Below, in pieces: positions 11,289 to 21,672 of a stretch of 64,000 nt of DNA. The DNA is taken from positions 124,001-188,000 of the forward strand of contig CAWFFB010000021.1 of NCBI GenBank assembly GCA_963814975.1, written 5' to 3'. The notes beneath the pieces were generated by a model. It was not told the DNA's origin, ran no database searches, and was given only the letters and a program-made list of their open reading frames with translations. Made by a program: the position numbers and the translations under genes. The stretch comes from CAVUXJ01 sp963814975. GTDB taxonomy: Bacteria > Acidobacteriota > Vicinamibacteria > Vicinamibacterales > CAVVIG01. Each line of letters starts with the position of its first letter. Position 1 is the stretch's first letter.

Positions 11289-11303
11289 TGGTGATCTCTT
11301 TGC
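11289..11303 (+). promoter_or_regulatory. Candidate sigma-54 promoter upstream of the activator gene
   Basis: TGGTGATCTCTTTGC, preceded by T and followed by A: invariant GG and GC at correct spacing with TTGCA, but CAC after GG is not conserved. Predicted start of transcription ~11315, about 105 bases before the ATG at 11420. It lies in the 180-base gap after the WecA-like gene, which holds no other feature I can see. Confidence 0.4.
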
Positions 11304-11419
11304 AGTGACGGACCCATCTGGTTACCATTAGTCAACAACCCGAACAACAGGCTCGCGACGGATGGGACCACCGCGAGATCCACGACCCAGTTGTCCCCCC
11401 TCGAAACAGGCCAAGACGT

Positions 11420-12550
11420 ATGAGACCGAACGCAACACACGATCTGATTGGATCGAGCCCGGCGATTGAGGAACTGCGCGCCGAGATCGACCGGGTCGCC
11501 CGCTCCGACGCCAAGGTGCTGATTACCGGTGAAAGTGGTGTCGGCAAGGAGATCGTTGCGCGGGCGATCGGCGCGGGGAGCCTTCGCGCGAAGGCTGCGT
11601 TCGTGCCCGTCAACTGCGCCGGCATTCCTGAAACGTTGCTCGAGTCCGAGCTCTTCGGCCACGTCAAGGGCAGCTTCACGGGCGCCTTTCGCGACCGGCC
11701 CGGGAAGCTCGAGATGGCCAGCAACGGCACCATCTTCCTCGACGAGATCGGGGAGATGACGCTTCGGATGCAAAGCCTGCTGCTGCGATTCCTCGAAACC
11801 GGCGAGATTCAGAAAGTCGGCGCGGAGCGCGCGGCGATCGCGCCCAATGTCCGTGTGATTACCGCCACGAACCGGAATCTCCGGGAGCTGGTCACCGAGG
11901 GATTGTTCCGCGAAGACCTGTTCTATCGCATCAACGTCATTCATCTCGTGGTCCCGCCGCTGCGCGAGCACCGCGAAGACATTCCCGTGTTGATCGAGCA
12001 TTTCATGAAGAACTTCGTGACCGACCGTCATGATGCCCGTGGCGGCAACGGCAACGGCAACGGCAACGGTCACGGCCACGCACCTGAAACGGTCGTTCGC
12101 GGCATCACGCCGGAGGCCGTCGCGGCCCTGTCTCAGTACTCGTGGCCCGGCAATGTCCGCCAACTCGAAAACGCGATCGAGCGACTGGTGGTCACGGGCC
12201 GCCAGGAGATGATCACGGTCGATGATCTTCCGATGGAGGTCCGGTCGCCACTGCAAATCGGGTGTGCGACCGCGACGGGAGCGGCGCCGGACCGTCGCGG
12301 AAGACCTGTTCAAGCAGCTGACCAAGCGAACGGGAATCGTTCTGGACGGCCGTGTATCCCCTCTACATGAATCGGGAGATCACCCGGGGCAACGTCCGGG
12401 ATCTCGTGCACAAGGGCCTGGAGGAGGCGCGCGGGAACTACAAGATCGTGATGCGTCTGTTCAACATGGAAGCGCGGCGACTACAAGCGGTTCCTGAATT
12501 TCCTGCGGAAGCACGATTGCCAGTTGCCGTTCAAGGAATACCGGCAGTGA
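11420..12550 (+). CDS. Sigma-54-dependent transcriptional activator lacking a receiver domain
   Basis: AAA+ enhancer-binding protein that remodels RpoN holoenzyme. From residue 9: SPAIEELRAEIDRVA, Walker A GESGVGKE, the sigma-54 contact loop written GSFTGA rather than the usual GAFTGA, Walker B TIFLDEIGEM, then WPGNVRQLENAIERL. A Gly-Asn-His linker (12044-12079) interrupts the lid. After a frame change near 12290-12350 comes the HTH-type tail (GLEEARGNYKIVMRLFNM ... DYKRFLNFL). About 376 residues; there is no receiver or GAF domain at the N-terminus, so the input must come from a partner protein or from protein level. It sits at the head of the XrtA-type export operon, 45 bases before the export gene. 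PEP-CTERM systems of Proteobacteria use a sigma-54 regulator (PrsR); this is a plausible counterpart. Confidence 0.88.
12044..12079 (+). repeat. Six-base microsatellite coding for a Gly-Asn/Gly-His linker
   Basis: Four copies of ggcaac followed by two variants (ggtcac, ggccac), giving GN-GN-GN-GN-GH-GH inside the AAA+ domain lid region of the activator. A slippage-prone tract, in frame at this copy number. Confidence 0.85.
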
Positions 12551-12594
12551 TGCCGCTCGAGGGCTGTGCTGAAGCGAGAGGCGAGGGCAAAGCT

Positions 12595-13224
12595 ATGCCT
12601 GGAGTGGTGAGGTATTCCGCTGTGGTCGTCGCACTGCTGGTAGCAACTGCCGCGGGAGCCGCCGGGCAACAGGCAGGCACCCGTCGGCGCCGCCCTCTCG
12701 TTCCGCCGCTGCCGCAGCGGCGGTCGCGGCGACGCTCCCGCCCGGCTACGTTGTGGGCGCATCGGATGTCTTGTCGATCGTGTTCTGGCGCGACAAAGAC
12801 ATGTCGGTGGACGTGGTCGTGCGTCCCGACGGCAAGATTTCGCTGCCGCTGCTGAATGACGTGCAAGCCGCCGGCTTCACCCCGGACGAGCTGCGGACGA
12901 CGCTGATCGAAGCCGCCTCGAAGTTCATCGAGGAGCCGAACGCGACCGTGGTCGTCAAGGAAATCCGCAGCCGGAACGTGTTCATCACCGGCAACGTCGC
13001 CAAGCCTGCGACGTATCCGCTGAACGGCGACATGACCGTGCTGCAGCTCATCGCCATTGCCGGGGGGCTTGCTGGAGTACGCGGACGCGAAGAACATCGT
13101 GATCATCCGTACGGTCGCCGGCCAGCAGAGCCGCCACAAGTTCAACTACAAAGACGTCGTCAAGCAAAAGGGCGCGGGACAGAACATTTCATTGAAGCCG
13201 GGCGACACGGTCGTCGTGCCATAG
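12595..13224 (+). CDS. Polysaccharide export protein (Wza/XrtA-associated), frame-broken
   Basis: Periplasmic/outer-membrane export channel protein. ATG at 12595 with gaggcgaggg upstream, then a Sec signal (SAVVVALLVATAAGAAG). The Poly_export domain starts PPGYVVGASDVLSIVFWRD and continues VRPDGKISLPLLNDVQAAG; the following SLBB-like part reads NVFITGNVAKPATYPLNGDMTVLQLIAIAGGL. Frame changes near 12685 and 13070 recover the C-terminus ISLKPGDTVVVP ending at TAG 13222-13224. At about 210 residues it is a short Wza form, as in PEP-CTERM/XrtA loci. A possible upstream in-frame ATG at 12550 overlaps the activator stop. First gene of the export operon continuing to 18107. Confidence 0.87.
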
Positions 13225-13248
13225 CGCGGGTTGATCGATTGGATAGCT

Positions 13249-14561
13249 GTGAAAAACGCTCTTGGTCGGACAGCCCTGCTTGCGCTTTGTGCCGTGCTGT
13301 TCGGCACGTCGCGGGGCCTTGCTCAGGACCCTGATTTTCGACCTGTCTTCGGTGGCCGCACAGCCGAGGGTGCTCTCAAGCAGGCATTGGATCTCACCGT
13401 TGACGTGGCCGAAGCGTACGACGACGACCTGCTTGCGGAGTCTGGACCAGTCCTGCCGTCGGCATATCAAGTGAGCGGCTTCTACACGCTTTTTGCGCCC
13501 CGCCTGGGGTTCCAATCAAAGGGCAATCGACTCCAGATTGCTCTCAACGGCGGCTCGAATACCAGGTATTTCGCCGAGTCCAGGGAGTTTCTCGTCACCA
13601 GCCACGACGCTGGCGTGGGGTTTGGCGCTACCGTCACCCGGCACACGATGTTTGAGGTCAATCAGGGCATCATGTACGCGCCATCGACCTTGTATGGTTT
13701 GTTTGCGACTCTCGACCCATCAGCGTCTGGTCAAGGCGCTCCGCCAGATCCGAGCTACGCCGTCGACGCTGTCCGGTCGTACATCTTCACAACCGGCGCC
13801 AGCCTCACACACAGTTTCAACCCGCGAGCCGCACTGAGGTTCAACGCGGATTACCAGTATACCGATATCCTCGGTAACATCCGCCACCCGGGCTATTCAG
13901 ATCTGCGGTCATATGACGGCGGCGGGCGTTTCACCTATGGGGTGAGGAGAGATGTCAAGCTACGACTCGGGTACACCTACAGGCAAGCACAGTACTCGCC
14001 TATCCTTCGCCCGACCGAGCACGATCTCGAAATCGGAATCGACTACAGCCGGCCGCACTCGCGGACACGCCAAACCGCGGTCGGATTCAGCCTGATACCA
14101 CAGCGGGTGACCGGGGTCTCGATTGGCCAGGTGTCGCGCGAAACGTATGGGACTGGCGCCGGTCTCTGGCTGAAACATCAGCTCGGTCGAACCTGGAGCG
14201 TCCAGGGCGGCTATCACCGTGGGATGACATTTACCGAAGTCTTACAGAGGCCAACCTATACGGATGGGGTCACCACTGGAGTCGGCGGGTACTCAATCGT
14301 CGGACAGGTTTGAAGGTCTCGGCGGCCTATTCGACAGGCGAACTGGCCCTCTCGATCAGGTCCTCTCCCTTTACAATGTACACTGGCAGCGTTCGGTTGG
14401 AGGTTGCCGCAAACCGGATCATGGCAACCTACGCGGAATACTTCTACTATTTCTACGACTTCGACCGGTCCATTCAACTACCACCCGGAGTCCCTCATGG
14501 TCTGACGCGAAATGGCGTTCGGGCCGGGCTGACGCTCTGGGTTCCTGTGAGGCACAGATAG
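13249..14561 (+). CDS. Outer-membrane beta-barrel of the exopolysaccharide system
   Basis: Signal peptide (ALLALCAVLFGTSRGLAQ) followed by about 400 residues of alternating, aromatic-rich strands such as GFYTLFAPRLGFQSKG, AALRFNADYQYTDILG, KLRLGYTYRQAQYSP and WSVQGGYHRGMTF. One frame change near 14305 joins the last strands (MATYAEYFYYFYDFDRS ... LTLWVPVRHR). It resembles the uncharacterised beta-barrel proteins that sit between the export protein and the chain-length protein in XrtA loci; a pore or scaffold role in polymer passage is inference. I chose the GTG at 13249; a TTG at 13231 is in frame and would only lengthen the n-region. It stops 2 bases before the next gene's GTG. Confidence 0.75.
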
Positions 14562-14563
14562 TC

Positions 14564-16150
14564 GTGTTACCTGGAAAGACGTACTCACCTGAGGAGATCA
14601 CCCGGATTCTGGCACGCCGATGGTGGGTGCTCGCCATCCCGCTCATCCTGTGTTCGGCGGCCGCCGTCACCGTTTCGAAGCTTCTGCCGGACAAATACCG
14701 ATCTGAAACGCTCATCATGCTGATCCCTCAACGGATCCCCGACAGCTATGTGAAGTCGACGGTCACGTCAGATATACAGGACCGCCTCGCGACGCTCGAG
14801 GACCAGATCCTGAGCCGATCGCGACTCGAGCGCATCATCCTGGACCTCGACCTCTATCAATCGTTGCGGCATACGCTTCCAATGGAAGATGTGGTGCAAC
14901 GCATGCGAGGGGACATCATCCCGAAGGTCGAGGGCAAGGAGTCGTTTCGCCTCTCGTATGTCAGCGAGGACGCCAAGACGGCTCAAAAGACGACCGAGCG
15001 GCTCGCGTCGTTGTTTATCGAGGAAAACCTTCGCGATCGAGAGAACCAGGCCGAAGACACGAACCAGTTCCTCGATTCGCAGCTGGAAGACGCCAGACGG
15101 CGGCTGGTCGAGAACGAAAAACGACTGGAAGCATATCGCAGCCGCTATAGCGGTGAGTTGCCGTCACAGGCCGATGCCAACCTGCAAGCCATCAAGAATG
15201 CCCAGACGCAGCTGCAGAACAGCGCCGACGCATCTGACCGGGCGCGTGAACGGCGGCTGCTGCTCGAACGACAACTGATAGCGCTTCAGTCGGATCCGGT
15301 CGCGGTTGTTCCCGTGCCTGTGCCTCAGGGGCCTGCGGGGGAACCCCCCATCCAGCCTGCAGCGCAGCAGCTTCAGGCGGCGCGGTCGCGCCTTCAGGTC
15401 TTGCTGTCCCACTACAAACCCGATCATCCGGATGTCCGAACCACCGAGCGCGCAATTCGAGATCTCGAGGTGAAGGTAAAGGCGGAGGCTGTGGCCGCGC
15501 ATTCGCAAGCGGCCGACCCGTCTCCGGCTGCGCCAGAAGCGCCCCTCTCAACCGCCGAGATCCTGCGACAGAAGCGGATGCGCGATCTGAGCGCGGAGAT
15601 CGGTGATATCGATCGCCAGCTGGCGGACAAGCAGGAACAGGAACGGCAGCTGCGTGACCTGATTGCAGGCTACCAGACCAAGTTGGATGTCGTCCCCAAG
15701 CGCGAATCCGAGCTGGTCGAGTTGACCCGCGACTACACGACCCTTCAGACGACGTACCAGAGCCTGCTGGCGAAGCGGGAGGATTCGAAAATCGCCGCGA
15801 ACCTCGAGCGCAGAAATATCGGCGAACAGTTCAAGGTGCTCGATCCGGCAAGGCTGCCGGAACGCCCGTTCAGCCCCAACCGGCCCCTCATCGCCGCCGG
15901 CGGCGTTGTAGCTGGACTCTCGATCGGCGTGCTGCTGACGGGGTTCCTCGAATATCGGGACTCGACCCTCAAGTCTGAACACGATGTCGTTCGTTTGCTC
16001 GACCTGCCGGTGCTGGCACTCGTGCCCCTGATGATATCGAAAGCCGAGCGCCGGACTCGCAGAAGGCGCTGGCTCTTTGGCGGGATCGCAGCCGTCATGG
16101 TTCTCCTGGTTGGCGCGGCGGCAATCGTGATGTGGAGGGTGCGGATCTAG
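14564..16150 (+). CDS. XrtA-type polysaccharide chain-length determinant (Wzz/GNVR family)
   Basis: Inner-membrane polysaccharide co-polymerase of 528 residues. Wzz domain at the N-terminus with a first transmembrane helix (RWWVLAIPLILCSAAAVTV, about residues 21-39), a long periplasmic coiled-coil region (DTNQFLDSQLEDARRRLVEN and onward), the GNVR-like stretch ESELVELTRDYTTLQTTYQS near 15710, a Pro-rich motif LPERPFSPNRP before TM2 (~15885-15945), and an extra C-terminal helix (GGIAAVMVLLVGAAAIVMW). It has no cytoplasmic kinase domain, matching the separate kinase at 17199. GTG start at 14564 just after the beta-barrel stop. This is the layout of the PEP-CTERM-associated chain-length family. 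Confidence 0.9.
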   Translation: MLPGKTYSPEEITRILARRWWVLAIPLILCSAAAVTVSKLLPDKYRSETLIMLIPQRIPDSYVKSTVTSDIQDRLATLEDQILSRSRLERIILDLDLYQSLRHTLPMEDVVQRMRGDIIPKVEGKESFRLSYVSEDAKTAQKTTERLASLFIEENLRDRENQAEDTNQFLDSQLEDARRRLVENEKRLEAYRSRYSGELPSQADANLQAIKNAQTQLQNSADASDRARERRLLLERQLIALQSDPVAVVPVPVPQGPAGEPPIQPAAQQLQAARSRLQVLLSHYKPDHPDVRTTERAIRDLEVKVKAEAVAAHSQAADPSPAAPEAPLSTAEILRQKRMRDLSAEIGDIDRQLADKQEQERQLRDLIAGYQTKLDVVPKRESELVELTRDYTTLQTTYQSLLAKREDSKIAANLERRNIGEQFKVLDPARLPERPFSPNRPLIAAGGVVAGLSIGVLLTGFLEYRDSTLKSEHDVVRLLDLPVLALVPLMISKAERRTRRRRWLFGGIAAVMVLLVGAAAIVMWRVRI

Positions 16151-16168
16151 CGCCGCCGCAGCACACAC

Positions 16169-17171
16169 ATGTACCAGCATTTCTACGGACTTCGCGAGAT
16201 GCCGTTCCAGCTGACGCCGAACCCGAAATATCTGTTTCTGCCGCCACAGCATCGCGAAGCCCTCAGTAATCTTCAGTACGGCCTGTCGGCCGCCAAAGGG
16301 ATTACAGTGCTCATCGGCGAGGCAGGAACCGGGAAGACCACGTTGCTGCAGGCAGCTTTAGAATCCGAGGTCTGCCGCGCCGTCAGCTGCGTCTACGTGA
16401 ACAATCCGGCGCTGACGCGGGCGGAATTCGTCGAAACGCTCTCACGGCGCTTCGAGCTGAGTCCGGGCACCAGCGATTCGAAGGCTGCGCTGCTGGAGGA
16501 GCTCGATCGCATGCTCAGGGAACGGCGGGCGCGCGGACAGATCTCCGCGCTCGTCATCGACGAGGCCCAGAGCATGAGCGCAGAACTGCTCGAGGAAATC
16601 CGGCTCCTCGGAAACACCGAGACAGCCACCGAAAAGCTGCTGCCGCTGGTCCTGGCCGGCCAGCCGGAGCTCAGAGATCGGCTGAACGAGCCGGGCCTGC
16701 GCCAGTTGAAGCAGCGCGTGACGCTCAGATGCGAGATTCACCCGTTCCGCGTCGAGGGGACGGCGGCGTATATCGCCGCCCGCATCAAGACCGCCGGCGG
16801 CGATGCGGCGCGATTGTTCAGCCGGGAAGCGGTGATGCTGATTCACGAGCACTCACGTGGCATCCCGCGCACGATTAGCGTGATCTGCGACAACGCGCTG
16901 ATGAACGCATTTGCGCTGGAACGGCGTCGCGTGGATCGCGAGATTGTGGCGGAGGTCGTACCGGGACTTCGATCTCGAGCGTGTGGATGTCGAGCCTTCG
17001 AAGCCTGGTCCGCGCCTCGATGCCGCTCCCCAGCGGCGTTCGGCGACCGAAGGCGGCAGTGCCGAGGGGCCTGCCAGCGAAGAGGAGTCGGAGGCGCCCG
17101 CCGGAGAAGGAGGCAAGCTTTTCGCAGAGGCGGGCAAGCCGCGCCGATTCTCGTTGTTTCGTGAACGCTGA
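16169..17171 (+). CDS. XrtA-associated ExeA-like AAA ATPase
   Basis: Begins MYQHFYGLREMPFQLTPNPK, the characteristic start of ExeA/GspA-type ATPases and of the XrtA-associated ATPase family. Walker A is GEAGTGKTT, Walker B ALVIDEAQSM, sensor/arginine region LRQLKQRVTLRCEIHPF. The AAA domain ends near 16950; a single frame change there leads to an acidic, low-complexity tail (EGPASEEESEAPAGEGG) ending at 17171, about 334 residues in all. It lies 19 bases after the chain-length gene and 28 bases before the kinase gene. Energising assembly or export is the usual assumption; no mechanism can be read from sequence. Confidence 0.87.
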
Positions 17172-17198
17172 CTGCCGTGCGACGGCGAATAGGATAAG

Positions 17199-18107
17199 AT
17201 GAGTCGAATTGACGACGCGTTGAGGCTGGCGGCGGTGGCCGCGCTCTCCGACGATCGAGACGAGCGCTATTCCGCGGTGGCGGCGGGCCCTCACGCGACC
17301 GCCATCGATCCGGCGAGCCTTGAACGGTATGCGCCTGAACGGCCTCTCAAGCGACAGGAGAGCCGGCAACCGCGACCGTCGGATGTTCTGAGGCCGCTCG
17401 AAGCCAACCGGCAGGTCCGGCTCAATGGATTCGCGCCATCGCTCGAAGCGAGGCTCGTTGTCAGCCAGGGCATCGCGCCGGCGACGGTTGAACAGTATCG
17501 CCGGCTCGCCGCTTCCCTGCACCACCTGCAGCAGCAGCAAGGCCTCAAGACCATCGTCGTCTCCAGCGCCGTTCCACGCGAAGGCAAGACCCTCACGATC
17601 ACGAACCTCGCGCTGACTTTCAGCGAGTCCTATCACAAACGGGTTCTCTTGATTGACGCCGACTTGCGGCGTCCATCCCTTCACGACGTGTTCGGCCTGC
17701 CGAACAAGGCCGGTCTGTCGGACCTGCTGCGCGGCGATGACAGAGTCTCGCCCATCGTCCAAGTATCGCCTCATCTGAGCGTGCTTCCAACCGGACCGTT
17801 GAGCGCCGATCCGATGGCGCAGCTCTGTTCCGAGCAGTTTGGCACCGTGGTCAAGGAGGCAGGCGCGCGCTTTGATTGGGTCCTCCTCGACACACCGCCC
17901 GTCGGTCTTCTGACCGATGCCCAGTTCATCGCGCAAGCGAGCGACGGCATCCTGTTCGTGATCGCCGCGGGGGTCACGCCTTACGCGATGATCCAGCGCG
18001 GCATCGCGGCACTCGGCGCCGATCGCATCATTGGAACGGTACTGAATCGCGTCGAGGAACAGTCCCTTCAGGCGAACGACTACTACGGGCACTACCAGAC
18101 CACGTAG
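17199..18107 (+). CDS. XrtA-associated tyrosine autokinase (CpsD/CapB type)
   Basis: Cytoplasmic BY-kinase of 302 residues. Variable N-terminus to about residue 110, then Walker A-prime SSAVPREGKT, Walker A/B motifs RVLLIDADLRRPS and WVLLDTPPV, the three BY-kinase P-loop signatures. The C-terminus has a short tyrosine cluster (NDYYGHYQTT), the autophosphorylation site in this family. It would work with the chain-length protein at 14564, which lacks its own kinase, to set polymer length by phosphorylation cycles. No cognate phosphatase gene is seen in the window. Last gene of the export operon; the convergent gmhA ends 25 bases beyond. Confidence 0.9.
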   Translation: MSRIDDALRLAAVAALSDDRDERYSAVAAGPHATAIDPASLERYAPERPLKRQESRQPRPSDVLRPLEANRQVRLNGFAPSLEARLVVSQGIAPATVEQYRRLAASLHHLQQQQGLKTIVVSSAVPREGKTLTITNLALTFSESYHKRVLLIDADLRRPSLHDVFGLPNKAGLSDLLRGDDRVSPIVQVSPHLSVLPTGPLSADPMAQLCSEQFGTVVKEAGARFDWVLLDTPPVGLLTDAQFIAQASDGILFVIAAGVTPYAMIQRGIAALGADRIIGTVLNRVEEQSLQANDYYGHYQTT

Positions 18108-18132
18108 CCGGAGCGGGCCCGGCGAGCTCGTG

Positions 18133-18738
18133 TCACGCCTTCGGTTCCACCTGGATGTGGTGGTCGACCAGCGTACACATCGCGTGCAGAATCGTCCGAT
18201 GCACTTCCTGCACGCGGGGTGTAGACGTTTCCGCGACGTTGAGGTGAATGTCCGCGACAGCGCCGATCGGCCCGCCGTCGCGTCCGGTCAGAGCGATCGT
18301 ACCCAGGCCCCTGGCTTTCGCAGCGGCAAGAGCGGCGAGCACGTTTGGCGAGCGACCGCTCGTGGAGATGCCAAAGGCGACGTCGCCGGCATCGCCGAGC
18401 CCCTCGATCTGACGCGCAAAGACCCGGTCGTACCCGTAGTCGTTCGCGATGGCGGTGACGACGCTCGAATCGGCGGTGAGCGCCACGGCTGACAGGGACC
18501 GACGCTCGGTCTCAAAGCGCCCGACGAGCTCGGCGACGAGATGCTCGGCATCCGACGCGCTTCCGCCATTGCCGAAGGCGAGCACTTTCCGGCCGCTCGT
18601 GACCGCCGCGCTGATCGCTGCTGCGGCGGCCACCACTCGCTCCAGGCCGACCGTGGCAAACCGCTGGTGGGCAGCCGTCGTTTCGTCGAAGATCTGGCGG
18701 AGGAGGTTGGTCGGTTCGAATGACATGGCGCGCTCCAT
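18133..18738 (-). CDS. gmhA: Sedoheptulose 7-phosphate isomerase
   Basis: SIS-domain isomerase converting D-sedoheptulose 7-phosphate to D-glycero-D-manno-heptose 7-phosphate, the first step of ADP-heptose synthesis. 201 residues, the usual length. Key segments: VLAFGNGGSASDAEHLVAEL (SIS phosphosugar loop), FGISTSGRSPNV and the active-site ALTGRDGG region, then TSTPRVQEVHRTILHAMC containing the catalytic E/H pair. ATG at 18738 (MERAMSFEP); a second ATG follows four codons later. It is transcribed divergently from hldE, the next enzyme of the pathway, across a 245-base spacer. gmhB and hldD are not in the window. Confidence 0.92.
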   Translation of the reverse strand: MERAMSFEPTNLLRQIFDETTAAHQRFATVGLERVVAAAAAISAAVTSGRKVLAFGNGGSASDAEHLVAELVGRFETERRSLSAVALTADSSVVTAIANDYGYDRVFARQIEGLGDAGDVAFGISTSGRSPNVLAALAAAKARGLGTIALTGRDGGPIGAVADIHLNVAETSTPRVQEVHRTILHAMCTLVDHHIQVEPKA

Positions 18739-18810
18739 GACGCTCCTGGGTACTCTCGAAGCGTCGGTTAGTGTGAGGGAGAACTATAGTCTGCAGATTG
18801 TGAGACTTCC

Positions 18811-18839
18811 GTCTGACTGGCGAGCGGACTGTATCAGAC
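18811..18839. repeat. Inverted repeat in the gmhA/hldE divergent spacer
   Basis: GTCTGA at 18811-18816 and TCAGAC at 18834-18839, separated by 17 bases, in the 245-base spacer between divergent heptose genes. It could be an operator, but six-base arms are common by chance. I see no convincing -35/-10 pair in the spacer. Confidence 0.25.
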
Positions 18840-18983
18840 GCACTGTCGATAACTTCCATAGTGTCAACAAGTACACGGCGACAGCGGTTGTTGGCCAACC
18901 GCTCCATGGCGGAGTGGCCTTTGCGTAAGGAGGATGTGCCGGGCCGGCCGCCTTGGCTTCTTGTCGGCCCGAAATGCGTAACG

Positions 18984-20455
18984 ATGACTCTCAACGAACT
19001 GACCGATCTCCTCGCCGGGTACGTCGCCGATTTCCAGAACCGCCGCGTGCTGGTCCTCGGCGACGCCATTCTCGACGAATACCTGCTCGGCGACTGCAGC
19101 CGGATCTCGCCTGAAGCGCCCGTCCCGGTCTTGAAGGTCAACGCGTCCAGACGCGTGCTCGGCGGCGCCGCCAACACGGCCGCGAACATCGTGTCGCTCG
19201 GCGGGCGCGCCACGCTGATCGCGCTGGTCGGCGACGACGAGGGGGGACAGACCCTGAGGCGATGTGCGCCGGACGCCGGCGTCGATCTGCTGGCCGTCGA
19301 TCACGGGCTGGACGACGCTTCGCAAGACGCGCGTGGTCGGCCAGCATCAGCAGATTGTCCGGCTCGACTACGAGGACATCCAGACCGCCGAGGTCCGGCC
19401 CTCGAGTCGGAGATTCTCAAGCTGTTCGAAGCCTCCGTCGGCGCCTGCGACATCGTGGTCATCTCCGACTACGCGAAGGGATTCCTGTCGCCGTCGCTCT
19501 CGCAGGCGATCATCAGACGCGCACACGACGTCGGCCTCGAAGTCGTCGTCGATCCTCGTCCGCAGAATCGGGACTGCTATCGAGGCTGCGACTATCTGAC
19601 GCCCAACTGGAAGGAGTCACGCGCGCTGTTGCGGCTGCCCGACGCGGAACCCTCGCAGGAGGCCGTCGGCAGCGTCGCGCGCACGCTCGCCTCGGAGCTC
19701 GGCACCAACGTCGTGCTGACGCTCGGCGCGCACGGCATCCTGTTCCAGAGCAGGGACGGCAGCGAGCAGTTCTCGCTGCCGACGCTGGCGCGGGAGGTGT
19801 TCGACGTCAGCGGCGCCGGCGACACCGTCGTTGCCGCGTTCGCGCTGGCGCGCGCGTCCGGCGCCGATCACGAGACGGCCGTGGCCCTGGCCAACCGGGC
19901 CGCCAGCGTCGTCGTCGGCAAGTTCGGAACGGCGACCGTGACGCCCGAGGAGATCCTGCAGGACACCGACGCGCTCCGACTCGTGCCTCGGCACGCGCTC
20001 TCGCAGCTGGCGGCGACGCTGCGGGCCAAGGGCAAGCGCATCGTGACGATCAACGGTCAGTTCGACATGCTCCACAACGGCCACCTGCACATCCTGAACG
20101 AGGCCCGCCAGCGGGGCGACGTGCTGATCGTCGGGCTCAACAGCGATGCGTCGGTGAGATCGTACAAGGGACCCAATCGGCCGATCGTGACGGAGCGGCG
20201 GCGGGCCGAGATGCTGCTGGCGCTGCGGATGGTCGACTACGTCCACATCTTCGACGAGACCGATCCGATCGCGTTCCTCGAAGGAGCTCAACCCGGACGT
20301 CCACGTCAACGGCTCCGAGTACGGCGAGAACTGCATCGAGAGCGACACGGTCAGGCGCGGCGGCGGGACGATTCACATCGTCAGCCGGATTCCCGGGCTG
20401 TCCACCTCCGGGCCTGCTCGACGCTGTCCAGGCGGCGGCCGTGGCCAGTTCCTGA
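18984..20455 (+). CDS. hldE: Bifunctional heptose 7-P kinase / heptose 1-P adenylyltransferase
   Basis: Phosphorylates D-glycero-D-manno-heptose 7-phosphate and, after dephosphorylation, adenylates it. The N-terminal PfkB kinase domain has VLVLGDAILDEYLLGDCSRI, LGGAANTAANI and the ATP/anion-hole motif FDVSGAGDTVVAAFA (near 19800). The C-terminal nucleotidyltransferase domain has NGQFDMLHNGHLHIL (HxGH motif) and GLNSDASVRSYKG. About 490 residues, normal for fused HldE. Frame changes near 19318 and 19395 (kinase) and near 20285 and 20400 (end) break the reading. I chose the ATG at 18984 (MTLNELTDLL); longer in-frame starts upstream encode no conserved sequence. Followed 25 bases later by a GT9 heptosyltransferase-like gene. 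Confidence 0.9.
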
Positions 20456-20480
20456 CGGTTCGGCCGCTCTCAATAGATCA

Positions 20481-21672
20481 ATGGACACGATCCTGCCAGT
20501 CACCGGTTCCCGCGAGATCGCGTTGGACTGCAGATTTTTTCTCGGCGATCGGCCGTGTGTCTGGCACAAGCAGACGGGCGTGCTCTGCACGTGCGATCAC
20601 TACGAGCAGGTCGAGGAGCGCCTGCTGATCATCAAGCTCGACGCGATGGGCGACGTCCTGCGGTCCACGGCGCTGTTGCCTCCGCTCGCCGAGGTGCATC
20701 CTCGAGCGGCCATCACGTGGATTACCCGTAAGGAATCGGTGCCGCTGCTGCAGCGCAATCCGTACGTCGCCGAGGTGCTGGAGCTCGGGCCGGAGGCGCT
20801 GGTGCACCTTCAGACGCGGACGTTCGATCGGGTGATCAACCTCGACGCCTCGAAGATCAGCGCTGCGCTGGCGACGGCGGCCCGCTCCGACCGCAAGGAC
20901 GGATTCGTGCTGGACGAGCGCGGCTTCGTGCAGCCCACGAACGAAGCCGCGCGACGCTGGCTGGAAGCCGGCATCTTCGACGACATCAAGCGTCAGGGCA
21001 CCGCGACCTACCAGGATCGCATGGCCGATATCCTCGGCCTGGCCGGCCGGCAGCATCGCTACGTGTTCGAGCTCGGCGACGACGGAGCGCGCGCGCGCGC
21101 AGGGCCCACCTCGAGTCGATCGGCCTCGACTTCGGAGCGACCGGTGATTGGACTGAATACCGGCGCCGGCGGACGATGGCCGCTGAAGCAGTGGAGGGAA
21201 GAGGGCTACGTCGAGCTGGTCGCGCGGCTGGGCCGGCGCGAAGACGTGCAGTTCCTGCTTCTCGGAGGGCCTGGGGAGCGGGACCGCAACGAGCGGCTCA
21301 AGGCCGCGTCGACGGTTCCGTCTGCTCGACCCGGGATGTGACAACCCCGTGCGCCATTTTGCCGCGCTCCTCAGCCACTGCGACGTCGTCGTGACCGGCG
21401 ACACGCTGGCGATGCATCTCGCCCTGGCGCTCGGAAAACGAACCGTCGTCCTCTTCGGACCCACGAGCGCGGCGGAGATCGAGCTGTACGGTCTCGGCGA
21501 AAAGGTCGTGCCGGAGATGGCGTGTCTGAGCTGCTACAAGACGAGCTGCGATTTCGTGCCGAACTGCATGGATCTGATTTCGACGGATATGGTCGAGCGC
21601 GCGGTGATGCGCCAATTGGCGATGGCCCGTCAGGCAGGTCTTCAAGTCTCGGAGATCCCACAATACTCATGA
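20481..21672 (+). CDS. Glycosyltransferase family 9 (heptosyltransferase-like) with Cys-rich N-terminus
   Basis: GT-B glycosyltransferase of the ADP-heptose:LPS heptosyltransferase family. The N-terminus has four cysteines and histidines in LDCRFF ... PCVWHKQTGVLCTCDHY, a likely metal-binding lead absent from WaaC/WaaF. The GT9 core follows: LLIIKLDAMGDVLRSTALLP, RVINLDAS, GLNTGAGGRWPLKQW, LLLGGPGERDRN, and after a frame change near 21310 CDVVVTGDTLAMHLALALGK and LFGPTSAAEIELYG. About 397 residues, 40-60 longer than WaaC. ATG at 20481. With gmhA and hldE beside it, ADP-heptose is the likely donor. Its stop overlaps the ATG of the GNAT gene. Confidence 0.87.

Noticed and set aside
11249..12325. 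Minus-strand open frame opposite the sigma-54 activator
   Set aside because: Composition artefact; the plus strand carries a complete AAA+ domain.
19050..19120. Extension of hldE upstream of 18984
   Set aside because: In-frame codons upstream contain no conserved PfkB sequence; the conserved domain begins at MTLNEL.
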